DNA of 28,487 nucleotides from GWC2-45-19 sp964358085. Lineage in GTDB: Bacteria; Patescibacteriota; Microgenomatia; CAZETR01; Amesbacteraceae. Position numbers and translations under genes: made by a program. Below the pieces are notes generated by a model. That model saw only the letters and a program-made list of their open reading frames with translations, had not been told where the DNA came from and searched no databases. The stretch covers positions 1-28,487 of the forward strand of contig CAYHNU010000005.1 of NCBI GenBank assembly GCA_964358085.1, given 5' to 3'. Shown piece after piece: positions 6,542 to 13,310 of this stretch; within the stretch, counting starts at the first letter, position 1; each line of letters starts with the position of its first letter.

Positions 6542-6570
6542 AACATATACCAAACATTTCCCGAAGTCAA
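6542..6570 (-). promoter_or_regulatory. RhuM promoter with motif shared with the Bro-N gene
   Basis: -35 TTGACT (6565-6570) and -10 TATGTT (6542-6547) have a 17-bp spacer. The -35 region and spacer carry TTGACTTCGGG...TTTGG, which matches the promoter at 15568-15588 in 18 of 21 positions and so may be a common operator. Confidence 0.5.
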
Positions 6571-6627
6571 TAAGCCAAGGCTTCTAGTCATTTCCAGCTG
6601 AAAATTTATCTTTGGGTGCAATTAACT

Positions 6628-6999
6628 TTAAGGTTTAGTAATAGCGGTATTGTTGTTGGTGATAGTTATCAGGTGTCCTTTTGTTTCGCTCGGTTTCAAA
6701 GACCTTAAAATCTTGCATAGTTTAAGATCGACTTGCTTATCTGTTAAATTTGTTGAGAGCGATACCACAGACACGGACTCGGGTGATATCAATGGCCTGA
6801 AATCCTTGGTGTTAAAAACAACTACCAGTCTTTTTTCTTTGTTTGCAATAATATAAACGTCCTTGTCTCTGGCTCCTCCTTTGCCTATATCGTGAACGAT
6901 GTGCTTGAGATTGTGGTAATTATTGGCTTGGGAATAAGCTTCCTTACGAGGCAGTCCTTCATCAAGAAGAAGCTTGTGTCTTGTATGCGTTCGTATAGT
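6628..6999 (-). CDS. DUF5615 PIN-like toxin
   Basis: A 123-aa protein with the DUF5615 PIN-like pattern. KLLLDEGLPRKEAY contains the first acidic residue, HNLKHIVHDIGKGGARDKDVY the middle Asp residues, and VVVFNTKDFRPL the last TKDF block. PIN-like toxins are metal-dependent RNases; the partner is the DUF433 antitoxin encoded directly upstream. The start is set at ATG 6999, which removes an N-terminal extension without family character and overlaps the antitoxin gene by 38 nt, consistent with coupled translation. The last ~20 residues (ITITNNNTAITKP) are polar and probably disordered. Confidence 0.78.
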   Translation of the reverse strand, partial: TIRTHTRHKLLLDEGLPRKEAYSQANNYHNLKHIVHDIGKGGARDKDVYIIANKEKRLVVVFNTKDFRPLISPESVSVVSLSTNLTDKQVDLKLCKILRSLKPSETKGHLITITNNNTAITKP

Positions 7000-7210
7000 C
7001 ATCCAGTCCCGCTTGCATAAGGCCTGCAATTACATTTTGGATTTTTTGGGGACTTACGTGAGGGTAGGTATCCTCTAGCGTCTGGGTTGTATAGCCTTGC
7101 TTTACCAATTGGTAAACCCTCTCGAGGGGGATCCGGGTACCGGAAATTACGGGCGTTCCGCCAAGAACACGAGGGTCGATGGATATGTATCTCTTAAGTA
7201 TCTTTGGCAT
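6962..7210 (-). CDS. DUF433 antitoxin
   Basis: An 82-aa protein with the DUF433 signature: YISIDPRVLGGTPVISGTR, then IPLERVYQLVKQGYTTQTLEDTYPHVSPQKIQNVI. This is a winged-helix-like DNA-binding domain found with DUF5615 toxins. ATG at 7210 is preferred to upstream ATGs because MPKILKRYISIDP is the family start and a TATAAT box ends 6 nt before it. The protein should bind and block the toxin and repress the shared promoter. It lies in a region of decayed and mobile genes, as is usual for such modules. Confidence 0.85.
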   Translation of the reverse strand: MPKILKRYISIDPRVLGGTPVISGTRIPLERVYQLVKQGYTTQTLEDTYPHVSPQKIQNVIAGLMQAGLDDYTNAYKTQASS

Positions 7211-7216
7211 AACAGA

Positions 7217-7222
7217 ATTATA
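7217..7222 (-). promoter_or_regulatory. -10 box of the DUF433/DUF5615 operon
   Basis: A consensus TATAAT on the minus strand, 6 nt before the antitoxin ATG, so the transcript is probably leaderless. TTGGGT at 17 bp upstream is a weak -35. Confidence 0.5.
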
Positions 7223-7308
7223 CATCATTGTGATAGTGTACCCAAAGAATGTCAAAAAAGAAGAGTGCCCAAAAATTTTTCAAGAGGAAACAAAGGGTAT
7301 ACTAATTA

Positions 7309-7486
7309 TGATGGCCGGGAAATGGAAAAAATTGGCGGTGGCTGGATTAACGGCGGGGACAGTAATTGCCGGCATTACTCAAAAGTAATTATCGAGAGAA
7401 GTTTCGGCGAGGACTATTTCTGCACCGAAGCGCAGGCCCGGGCAGCGGGTTTCACCAAATCTTGCGACCCGCGGTCGACCGACTGA
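7309..7486 (+). pseudogene. Decayed small secreted protein with sunset/excalibur-like C-terminal end
   Basis: An ATG at 7309 opens a short frame, MMAGKWKKLAVAGLTAGTV, that looks like a signal anchor and stops at 7388. In another frame the DNA then reads SFGEDYFCTEAQARAAGF and stops at 7486. FCTEAxAxAAGF is the ending of small extracellular sunset/Ada-type metal-binding domains. Anchor and ending in different frames, with the domain core missing, point to an inactivated gene with deletion and frameshift. The domain match is from memory. Confidence 0.4.
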
Positions 7487-7523
7487 CTGTCTCACATCAA
7501 GGCCAGGTGAGACAAATGAGACA

Positions 7524-8150
7524 CTATAAAAATAGTCCCTTTATTTCATCGTTGCCAATATATTTATACCTTGAGAACTGACTACTAAATTCTTTTTTAG
7601 CGAGCCAGATAATGAAATTGTGCACATACCAAACAATCCCATTCCATTCACCATGTGAGTCAGCTTTGTGGAGATAATTATTCCTTATTTTCTGTATGAG
7701 ACTAATACACGTCTTTGGATCTATTTTTTTGTATCCCAAATACGAATACTCAAATGCTATGTCGTGAGCATTAAATTCATATACTTTCATGCCTTTAAAA
7801 TAATTGTTTGGATTTGAATTCTTAAATAAGCTAGCTGCCTTATCAAATGATATGGTTCTATCAGTATATTTAATTTCTGATTTATCTTTAACCTTTTTAA
7901 CATGATCTACCTCGAAAATAGAAAAACCACGATTCAGAATAATCAGTTTTAGTAAGTGTTCGGCAGTAATTCCCAATAAAGCCATTGTCTGTAAATGTTT
8001 AGCTCTCGATTCATAAAAGGCTGCTGTGTTATTGGGATCGAAAGGCATGCTCTGTTTACTGGAACCGTCTATAAGCTTCTTAAAAAGGGAAATATTTTCT
8101 TTTATCAAGTAAGTGTAAGTATCTCGTGTGCTGATTTGATATGTTGTCAT
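7524..8150 (-). CDS. HEPN-like hypothetical protein
   Basis: A 208-aa, mostly helical protein of unknown family. Residues 45-75 form a helix pair (AKHLQTMALLGITAEHLLKLIILNRG would be its first half), and RNNYLH at 156-161 fits the Rx4-6H motif of HEPN RNases near the end of a helix. HEPN proteins are frequent in abortive-infection and toxin systems, where they cut RNA. No separate antitoxin is visible. It is the last gene of the minus-strand defence-like run, about 40 bp after the 432-aa gene, so it may be co-transcribed. The ATG has no Shine-Dalgarno. The HEPN assignment rests on one motif plus helical character. Confidence 0.6.
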   Translation of the reverse strand: MTTYQISTRDTYTYLIKENISLFKKLIDGSSKQSMPFDPNNTAAFYESRAKHLQTMALLGITAEHLLKLIILNRGFSIFEVDHVKKVKDKSEIKYTDRTISFDKAASLFKNSNPNNYFKGMKVYEFNAHDIAFEYSYLGYKKIDPKTCISLIQKIRNNYLHKADSHGEWNGIVWYVHNFIIWLAKKEFSSQFSRYKYIGNDEIKGLFL

Positions 8151-8189
8151 ATTGTTTCTTTATTTACGGAAATCATCTACCCAAAATAC

Positions 8190-9488
8190 CTAAATAGAAT
8201 CTCTTAATTGAATATATGCTTTAAATCCACCCTCGTGATGCTCGGGTAACTCGTAAGTACTAAACATGTGATCCTTTAGGTTGTTTTCTTTTACCATTTT
8301 TCTAATCTTTCTATGTGCCAGTTCAAGTATTGCCTGTTTAATTTGAGAGTCGTCCTCAAATCCTAGAACAGAAGAAAGACTTCTACTCATCCCTATAGTT
8401 ACTTTCTTTGCGCCGTCCTTTGTATTTACTTCAAAAACTGCTTCAACTCTGTCGCCATTCTGGAATGGCTCAGCAATAAGTTGCAATCCATCATCAACTA
8501 ATATTGAAGGTGGGTGAAAATTTGATAGCTTTAAATTAAAAAATGCCCCAGATGGGACTCGTACTTGTATCAGCTCGCGTCTGGTGAAGCATGATTTACC
8601 ACCTGCATCTTTATACTCCATAATTATATTAAGCTCAGGTGTAGATTCAGTAAATATCTTTTCACCTGAAATTTGGAATATTACTTCCTTTTCTTTACTT
8701 GGTTCAAGTTCAAATGGTTCATCCTGGGGCCTCCATTCGTAATCGAAAGCTCTAATTCCCCAGTGAATATCTAAAGCTATCACTTTACCGATATTCTTTA
8801 GAGTGAAATAAACAAAGTGCCCCTGTGGACCACCACTAGGTCTTGCTCCCGTCGCATATAATATGGGTATATCGTTGTTTGTGTTTGCGTTTCCTTCGAT
8901 AAACTCCATAGTAGTTTTAACACCATATTGACCGACTCCAATTGTCGTACCATTTTTTGTCACTAAACTGACTACTCGCTGAAGTAGCTCGCTTGGGTGA
9001 CTGTTGTCGGCATCATATCTAATTGCACCCGTTTTGGAATCACTGACTATATGAACATGTTCGCCTTGTTTTGTGTCTCTGTCGCCAACAATTACATGAA
9101 GGTCTTTTCCTTCTAAACTAGAGCGAACCCAATACTTTTCATTCTTTAGACTTTTAACGATTCTGTCCTGGGTACTTTTTATTGGTTCTTCTATTGCATA
9201 CAGGTCCATCTCCTCAATTTTTTGACCAATAAATTGCATCACATCTACAGCACGGTTTCTAATAGTTCCTACCCGAGTGCTTCTCCTGGCCCATTGTTGG
9301 AACCGTAAAAAAAGTTTTCTCAATTCTTGACCATCATTGGAAGAAAAGTTAGTAAAAATGGCAATCAAACGATTTATTTTCTTTATTTCTTGGAGAGAGT
9401 TAGGGTCTTTTATCAGAGTGTCGATGTTTATTGAATCTAATAACTCTCGTGCTTCTTGAACATATTTTGGTTTTTCTTGAGCTTTCAT
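8190..9488 (-). CDS. Hypothetical protein (432 aa) coupled to nuclease micro-operon
   Basis: I do not recognise this family. Residues 1-120 are helical. Residues about 115-185 are a small alpha/beta part (DLHVIVGDRDTKQGEHVHIV, then GAIRYDADNSHPSELL). Residues about 205-315 are beta-rich with an immunoglobulin-like look (VYFTLKNIGKVIALDIHWGI). The C-terminal part has basic helices (LELAHRKIRKMVKEN). There is no signal peptide or membrane segment. Its ATG overlaps the stop of the 25-aa micro-ORF (ATGA, 9485-9488) and has a strong GGAGG seven bases upstream, so it is translated with the SRA-HNH nuclease. It may be a binding or sensing subunit; this is inference from context. Confidence 0.7.
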   Translation of the reverse strand: MKAQEKPKYVQEARELLDSINIDTLIKDPNSLQEIKKINRLIAIFTNFSSNDGQELRKLFLRFQQWARRSTRVGTIRNRAVDVMQFIGQKIEEMDLYAIEEPIKSTQDRIVKSLKNEKYWVRSSLEGKDLHVIVGDRDTKQGEHVHIVSDSKTGAIRYDADNSHPSELLQRVVSLVTKNGTTIGVGQYGVKTTMEFIEGNANTNNDIPILYATGARPSGGPQGHFVYFTLKNIGKVIALDIHWGIRAFDYEWRPQDEPFELEPSKEKEVIFQISGEKIFTESTPELNIIMEYKDAGGKSCFTRRELIQVRVPSGAFFNLKLSNFHPPSILVDDGLQLIAEPFQNGDRVEAVFEVNTKDGAKKVTIGMSRSLSSVLGFEDDSQIKQAILELAHRKIRKMVKENNLKDHMFSTYELPEHHEGGFKAYIQLRDSI

Positions 9489-9562
9489 TCTTTATCCTCC
9501 ACAACTGCTATTTCTTCCTGCGTGAGGCCGTAGAGTTTATAAACTAAATGATCCATCTTCAT
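9485..9562 (-). CDS. 25-aa micro-ORF resembling the C-terminal tail of Eco57I/PglX-type methyltransferases
   Basis: The peptide contains DHLVYKLYGLTQEEIAVVE. This matches the C-terminal tail (IDxLVYxLYGLTEEEIxIVE) seen on Eco57I-like type IIG enzymes, BREX PglX and related N6-adenine methyltransferases. No methyltransferase body is present. The ATG overlaps the stop of the HNH gene (ATGA, 9559-9562), GGGAGG lies five bases before it, and its stop overlaps the next ATG (9485-9488). It is therefore set up to be translated. Either it is what remains of a deleted methyltransferase or it is a real small subunit. It is below the usual length cutoff for gene callers. Confidence 0.6.
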   Translation of the reverse strand: MKMDHLVYKLYGLTQEEIAVVEDKE

Positions 9563-10260
9563 TCTATCCTCCCTGATTTTTGAAGGTTGTGTTTCATACA
9601 GAGGAGTCTAACATTTTTTGCTGTTAGACTGGTTCCTCCTTTGGAAAAAGGTAGGTCGTGGTCAAAATGAAGATTCGTTGAATCGCCACAAATTACGCAT
9701 TTTCCTTGGTCACGCTTCCAAACTTCTTTTTTTACTTCTGAAGGTATCAGTCTGGTATGAACTAACTGTTCAATAACTACCGATCCCGTTTGACTTCCAC
9801 GCTGTGATAATTTAAGAATGAACCTAATAACTTGTCTCTTTCCGTCGTGAACTTCGTGATAGTCTACTAAGTCAAAAAATCCCTTCATTGACCATACGCC
9901 GGGGATTATTTTTTCATATACTTTTACCAATTCGGGTTCTTTTAAACTTGATTTATATAAATCTGCTGCTTTTTTGAATAGCCCGTTTTGGGTATCTTTT
10001 CCAGATGGAAGTATTAAAGGTTGGTCAATGGATTTGGGATTAGTTTCATAAGATGTCTTCGATACATCGTGTCCCTCGTATTCAATAGTAATTCCGTCTT
10101 CGTATACTCTATCTTTGTAGGGAGCATTCGATCTCTGTGACATTAAAATAACCGAGTATGTGGGTTTTAAATGAAAATTCATCCCCCGTTGGAGAGTTTG
10201 TGCGCTTTCGGTATCGCACATTTCTCTATATGAGAGAATATCATCTTTGATTTTCATCAT
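9559..10260 (-). CDS. SRA-YDG-like plus HNH endonuclease, candidate modification-dependent restriction enzyme
   Basis: A 233-aa protein in two parts. Residues about 20-150 follow the SRA/YDG modified-cytosine reader pattern: SVILMSQRSN, GITIEYEGHD, N..LFKKAADLY, VWSMKGFFDLVDYHE and RQVIRFILKL (the place of the YDGLYxVxDYW...FxFxL core). Residues about 170-230 are an HNH nuclease with CVIC (188-191), DH (200-201), an Asn near 216 and CMKHN (221-225). SRA-HNH fusions are known type IV-like enzymes that cut DNA with modified cytosine. It is the first gene of a chain with the micro-ORF and the 432-aa gene. HNH is certain, SRA is likely. Confidence 0.8.
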   Translation of the reverse strand: MMKIKDDILSYREMCDTESAQTLQRGMNFHLKPTYSVILMSQRSNAPYKDRVYEDGITIEYEGHDVSKTSYETNPKSIDQPLILPSGKDTQNGLFKKAADLYKSSLKEPELVKVYEKIIPGVWSMKGFFDLVDYHEVHDGKRQVIRFILKLSQRGSQTGSVVIEQLVHTRLIPSEVKKEVWKRDQGKCVICGDSTNLHFDHDLPFSKGGTSLTAKNVRLLCMKHNLQKSGRIE

Positions 10261-10305
10261 AATATTAAATCTTTACTAATTTGGTCTCTTGTTGTTTGTA
10301 AAAAG

Positions 10306-11445
10306 TTATATTGTCTCTTCAGATTTACCCATTAACACATCAGTATTAAGACCTGAGGTGGAATGAGAAAAAAATTCGTCAACTTCATTAATCGCTTCGT
10401 ATGAAAGGTAGCGGACTTTCTTGCCAAAGTCGATTTTCTGAAATACCGGGCGTTTTATTTGATTAAAAACCCTTTCCCTTTTTTCAATTGGAGCAACAAT
10501 AAAAAGTGGATAGTTACTGTTCGGCGCAATAAGTTTGAGGTCAGCAAAACGCAAAAGACCAGAATATATTGATGTTGTATTCTCGATTTCAAAGGCCGCA
10601 TCTATTTGAAACTCTTTTTTCCATACGACGTCGATTTGTTCTACGTATCGTGCAGGTGTATCGATACCAGCAGTAAATTCTGCTTCGTATCCCCTAAAAC
10701 CGTAATTCTTTGTTAGCCTACTCTGATCATTTCGCGGCACCCAGACCTTTGACCCGGCTTTCTTACCTAGCTTAGCTAATTTCCACTGCATAATAATGTG
10801 GTCGGATTCTTCTTTCCCGACAGGCTCTATATTGATATCTTCTTCTGTTGGAATTGTACTTTCAGTTTCGATAGTTAAGTCAATATGCGCCTTGCGATTG
10901 ATACTTTCTCCTCGTTTAATCCTGACCAACACTGAATAGAGATCATCGTAATTGCTGTAAAATTCTTCTAGTTTATCGTTTGAAATGTTAGTAAAGCCGC
11001 GTAAATTCCAGGATTGTTTGTAATTAAATAGTTCTTTTAATTTAGAGAACGGAAGATCTATCTCTATCGGGTTGGCGATAAAGTAAATTAAATCCCATCC
11101 CGCTAAACTATTTCCCTTAAGATTTTTCCACAGCTCTTTTGAAAGGTCAGGATTTTCCGTCTTATCGGCTATTTTACCAAGCAGTTTAATGGTTTCGCCC
11201 TCAACAATTAGAACATTGTCACCTGGTTGCATCTTTGAAAATCTAGTACGGTTATTATCACCAGTGCGAGATCCCCAAATGGCGATTGAGCTATTCCCAA
11301 ATATCTTTTGTAGTCTGTCTCGAAAATCGCTGTCTATATATTTAATGATCCTACCCATCGATACTTTGTTTTTTATAGTATCTTCATAATGAACCATTGC
11401 CTCATAATTACCCGGTGGCATATAGAGAATAAAAATGTTTTTCAT
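10306..11445 (-). CDS. PD-(D/E)XK nuclease with N-terminal EVE/PUA-like region, putative restriction enzyme
   Basis: A 379-aa protein. ATG at 11445 (MKNIFILYMPPGNY) is chosen over GTG at 11520, whose 25 extra residues are repeat-like. Residues about 45-175 resemble an EVE/PUA-type reader (SIAIWGSRTGDNNRTRFSKM, GDNVLIVEG, GWDLIYFI). Residues 262-345 are a PD-(D/E)XK nuclease: YVEQIDVVW with Asp272, AAFEIENTTSIYSGLLRFAD with Glu286/Glu288, and then FIVAPIEKRERVFNQIKRP. The C-terminal signature is shared by predicted restriction proteins in bacteria and archaea. It likely cuts foreign or modified DNA. It precedes the SRA-HNH gene on the same strand. The nuclease is firm, the reader domain tentative. 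Confidence 0.75.
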   Translation of the reverse strand: MKNIFILYMPPGNYEAMVHYEDTIKNKVSMGRIIKYIDSDFRDRLQKIFGNSSIAIWGSRTGDNNRTRFSKMQPGDNVLIVEGETIKLLGKIADKTENPDLSKELWKNLKGNSLAGWDLIYFIANPIEIDLPFSKLKELFNYKQSWNLRGFTNISNDKLEEFYSNYDDLYSVLVRIKRGESINRKAHIDLTIETESTIPTEEDINIEPVGKEESDHIIMQWKLAKLGKKAGSKVWVPRNDQSRLTKNYGFRGYEAEFTAGIDTPARYVEQIDVVWKKEFQIDAAFEIENTTSIYSGLLRFADLKLIAPNSNYPLFIVAPIEKRERVFNQIKRPVFQKIDFGKKVRYLSYEAINEVDEFFSHSTSGLNTDVLMGKSEETI

Positions 11446-11452
11446 ATTAGAC

Positions 11453-11471
11453 AATTTTACTCCTTTTGTGG
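11453..11471. repeat. Partial copy of repeat family II
   Basis: AATTTTACTCCTTTTGTGG is identical to the left end of the full copy near 12907. On the minus strand it gives AAAAGGAGTAAAATT, which may serve as a distant ribosome site for the nuclease gene (14-nt spacing). Confidence 0.5.
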
Positions 11472-11548
11472 ATTGGATTCTGGGATTATGGTGGAGGGGG
11501 TAATAAATAGGGGGGTTCACTTTTGCGAAATTTTTGGAATCTGATTTA

Positions 11549-12364
11549 TCATTGTATTTGGTTATATATTTGCTCCATATAAAGCTCTAAAGCTTTTTTC
11601 TCTGTGTCAGAGATGTTACTGTTGTTGTGGGCGATTCTATTTCTAATAAGTGCAATTTCTTGAATTTTTGCGATTATCCAATTTTGATCAGGAAAGAATT
11701 TCTTAAATGTCGTCCAATTTACTTGCAGTACAGAGCCAAGATCTTCAACATCTAGGTAGAATAGATCACTGTCTTTTCTGAGTGGTAACCATTTATGCTG
11801 TTTTTCATGTGTTTTTCTGTTGCTAATTCTTCGTTTCTCCTTTATACCGATATAACGAGATAATTTTCTGTTAGATTTACCAATAATTTTCCAAATAAAT
11901 AGCCTCAGGTGATTTTCTATTAGATAAATAGCTAAATAAGCATCTGACAACTTTTCTCCTTTTCTAAATATAGATTCTGAAATTAATGAAGAATTTTGAG
12001 AATACTTTTTTGTCGTACTTAATACTTTTCTTTTGAATGTCTGTGCCCTCTTTGCTATTAATTCAACGATTACTCCATCTTTATAGTCGAAGCCCAGTTT
12101 ATTTAAAGCTGGTTTTATTTCTTCGACTACTGTTTGGGATAGACCACGGTGTAGTGCAAAAATTTTCTGCAACAATATAAATTTATCGTTTTTACTCTTA
12201 CTTGAACTAAGAAGATTAACAATGTGCGAATTTTTGGAAATTTTATATCCAAAAGATTCTACCTCAAGATGGGGAAATACTTTGGGTAGACTTACTGCAC
12301 CTTGTATATTTCCTAACTCTCTGGCAATTTTATTTATGGCTTTATTTTTAGTTTTGTAATTCAT
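11549..12364 (-). CDS. Swt1-like HEPN domain protein
   Basis: A 271-aa helical protein. Its C-terminal ~130 residues fit the Swt1-family HEPN domain: AYLAIYLIENHLRLFIWKII, YLDVEDLGSVLQVNW with FKKFFPDQNWI, and the motif IRNRIAHNNS (Arg241, His246; Rx4H). The Swt1 domain is named from a eukaryotic RNA endonuclease; bacterial relatives are common in defence islands. The N-terminal half is Lys/Ser-rich with no known fold. ATG at 12364 has no Shine-Dalgarno. It lies between the RNase HI and PD-(D/E)XK genes. With the protein at 7524 this makes two HEPN proteins within 5 kb, which supports a defence role. Confidence 0.75.
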   Translation of the reverse strand: MNYKTKNKAINKIARELGNIQGAVSLPKVFPHLEVESFGYKISKNSHIVNLLSSSKSKNDKFILLQKIFALHRGLSQTVVEEIKPALNKLGFDYKDGVIVELIAKRAQTFKRKVLSTTKKYSQNSSLISESIFRKGEKLSDAYLAIYLIENHLRLFIWKIIGKSNRKLSRYIGIKEKRRISNRKTHEKQHKWLPLRKDSDLFYLDVEDLGSVLQVNWTTFKKFFPDQNWIIAKIQEIALIRNRIAHNNSNISDTEKKALELYMEQIYNQIQ

Positions 12365-12405
12365 ATTATTAAATCAGTTATCTTTCTATAATTTTATTTT
12401 GCATA

Positions 12406-12843
12406 TTAGACCTGTTGTCTTGTGTATTCTTCGTTCGATATATGGTCAGCTCGCATACCCAACTTCGTATTTCTAGAGTGGTGGAAATATTCAACACCAT
12501 TAAATCGTTGCGAATTCTTTTTTGCTTCGTCAAAAAGCGGTCGAATGTGCTCCTTTTTCATTCTATATTTCCCAGTCATCCAGTTGATTACTAATTCGCT
12601 ATCCATCCATACTTCAATATCAAATCTTGTGATGCTTACTGCTTGATCTAATGCAAAAATTAGACCGCGAAATTCGGCTTCAGGAACTGTCATTTCTCCT
12701 AAGTATTTACCAAACTCATGTTCATTGCCTCGATAATCAATTATTAGAACGCCACAAGCTGATTTTCCTTTTCCCGCTCTACCTAGAATGTGGGCGTTGG
12801 GAATATGGCAACACGCATCCACAATTACTTTTGTCTTATTCAT
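12406..12843 (-). CDS. Ribonuclease HI family protein
   Basis: A 145-aa RNase H fold (RVT_3/RNase HI-like). The four catalytic acids are in place: Asp9 (VIVDACC), Glu57 (PEAEFRGLIFAL), Asp81 (VWMDSELVINWMTGKYRMK) and Asp133 (MRADHIS). The first strand has an unusual Cys-Cys after the Asp and a long loop (HIPNAHILGRAGKGKSACG) in place of the GG.RGNPGPA loop. The enzyme should cut RNA in RNA-DNA hybrids. It may serve general R-loop or replication roles, or belong to the defence run; there is no reverse transcriptase nearby. ATG at 12843 has a weak ribosome site. Confidence 0.85.
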   Translation of the reverse strand: MNKTKVIVDACCHIPNAHILGRAGKGKSACGVLIIDYRGNEHEFGKYLGEMTVPEAEFRGLIFALDQAVSITRFDIEVWMDSELVINWMTGKYRMKKEHIRPLFDEAKKNSQRFNGVEYFHHSRNTKLGMRADHISNEEYTRQQV

Positions 12844-12906
12844 TCTTTGATCTTTCTTAAATTATCTGGAATTTGTTCTCTTTCTTGGAAATATTGACAA
12901 TTTCTC

Positions 12907-13018
12907 TAATTTTACTCCTTTTGTGGTTTGGGGGATGGCCCCACTTCGCCCCGCCGTGGCGGGGCTACGTTAGGGGTGAAGCCCCCCTTCGCTCTGAGGA
13001 GCTACGGAGGGGTAAATT
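12907..13018. repeat. Palindromic repeat family II, full copy
   Basis: It runs from TAATTTTACTCCTTTTG to the shared end AGGGGTAAATTA. The core is a perfect 8-bp hairpin, GCCCCGCC-GT-GGCGGGGC (12948-12965), followed by a second GC-rich part with AAGCCCCCCTTCG. It matches 14161-14234 apart from an internal extra block. With that copy it brackets the MerR-ATPase/STAS gene pair, and its end overlaps the STAS stop codon. Confidence 0.75.
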
Positions 13019-13307
13019 ACCTTATCTTAAAATTTCGCTTATTGACCTCTTGAAGAATTCTAAGCGTGGCATGCACCGAAAGATTTTCGCTCGATAAAAG
13101 TATTAACTTATCACCCAACTGGTTAAGCAATGGGCTTAAAAATTCATCCGCCCATGAAGGCGAAAATGTTAGTACGCCAGAAAAATCTATTTCTAGCTCT
13201 TCATCTCCAGAAAACTCGCGTAATGTTGGCTGGAATGCTTTGAAAGCTTCGCTACCCAATTCCCGCGATATTAAGGTTTTGCCAAATTTTACTAGTTGTA
13301 ATTTCAT
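13017..13307 (-). CDS. STAS-like domain protein (DUF4325)
   Basis: A 96-aa protein of the STAS-like DUF4325 family. FDFSGV-type strand LEIDFSGVLTFSPSWADEFLSPLL (first part about residues 38-56) is the family mark, followed by a helix and IRILQEVN-like end (TLRILQEVNKRNF). STAS-like proteins act as partners of GHKL ATPases or kinases in switches of the anti-sigma/anti-anti-sigma kind. The gene follows the MerR-ATPase gene after 3 bases, so the two are an operon and probably bind each other. The usual phospho-accepting Ser is not certain: Ser49 or Ser51 in FSPSWADE are candidates. Confidence 0.8.
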   Translation of the reverse strand: MKLQLVKFGKTLISRELGSEAFKAFQPTLREFSGDEELEIDFSGVLTFSPSWADEFLSPLLNQLGDKLILLSSENLSVHATLRILQEVNKRNFKIR

Positions 13308-13310
13308 ATA

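Noticed and set aside
11446..11520. N-terminal extension of the PD-(D/E)XK gene from GTG at 11520
   Set aside because: The 25 extra residues (NPPIYYPLHHNPRI...) are low in protein character and overlap repeat family II; ATG at 11445 is the better start.
12873..13097. Plus-strand frame of 74 codons
   Set aside because: It is a translation of GC-rich repeat family II and overlaps the STAS-like gene on the other strand.
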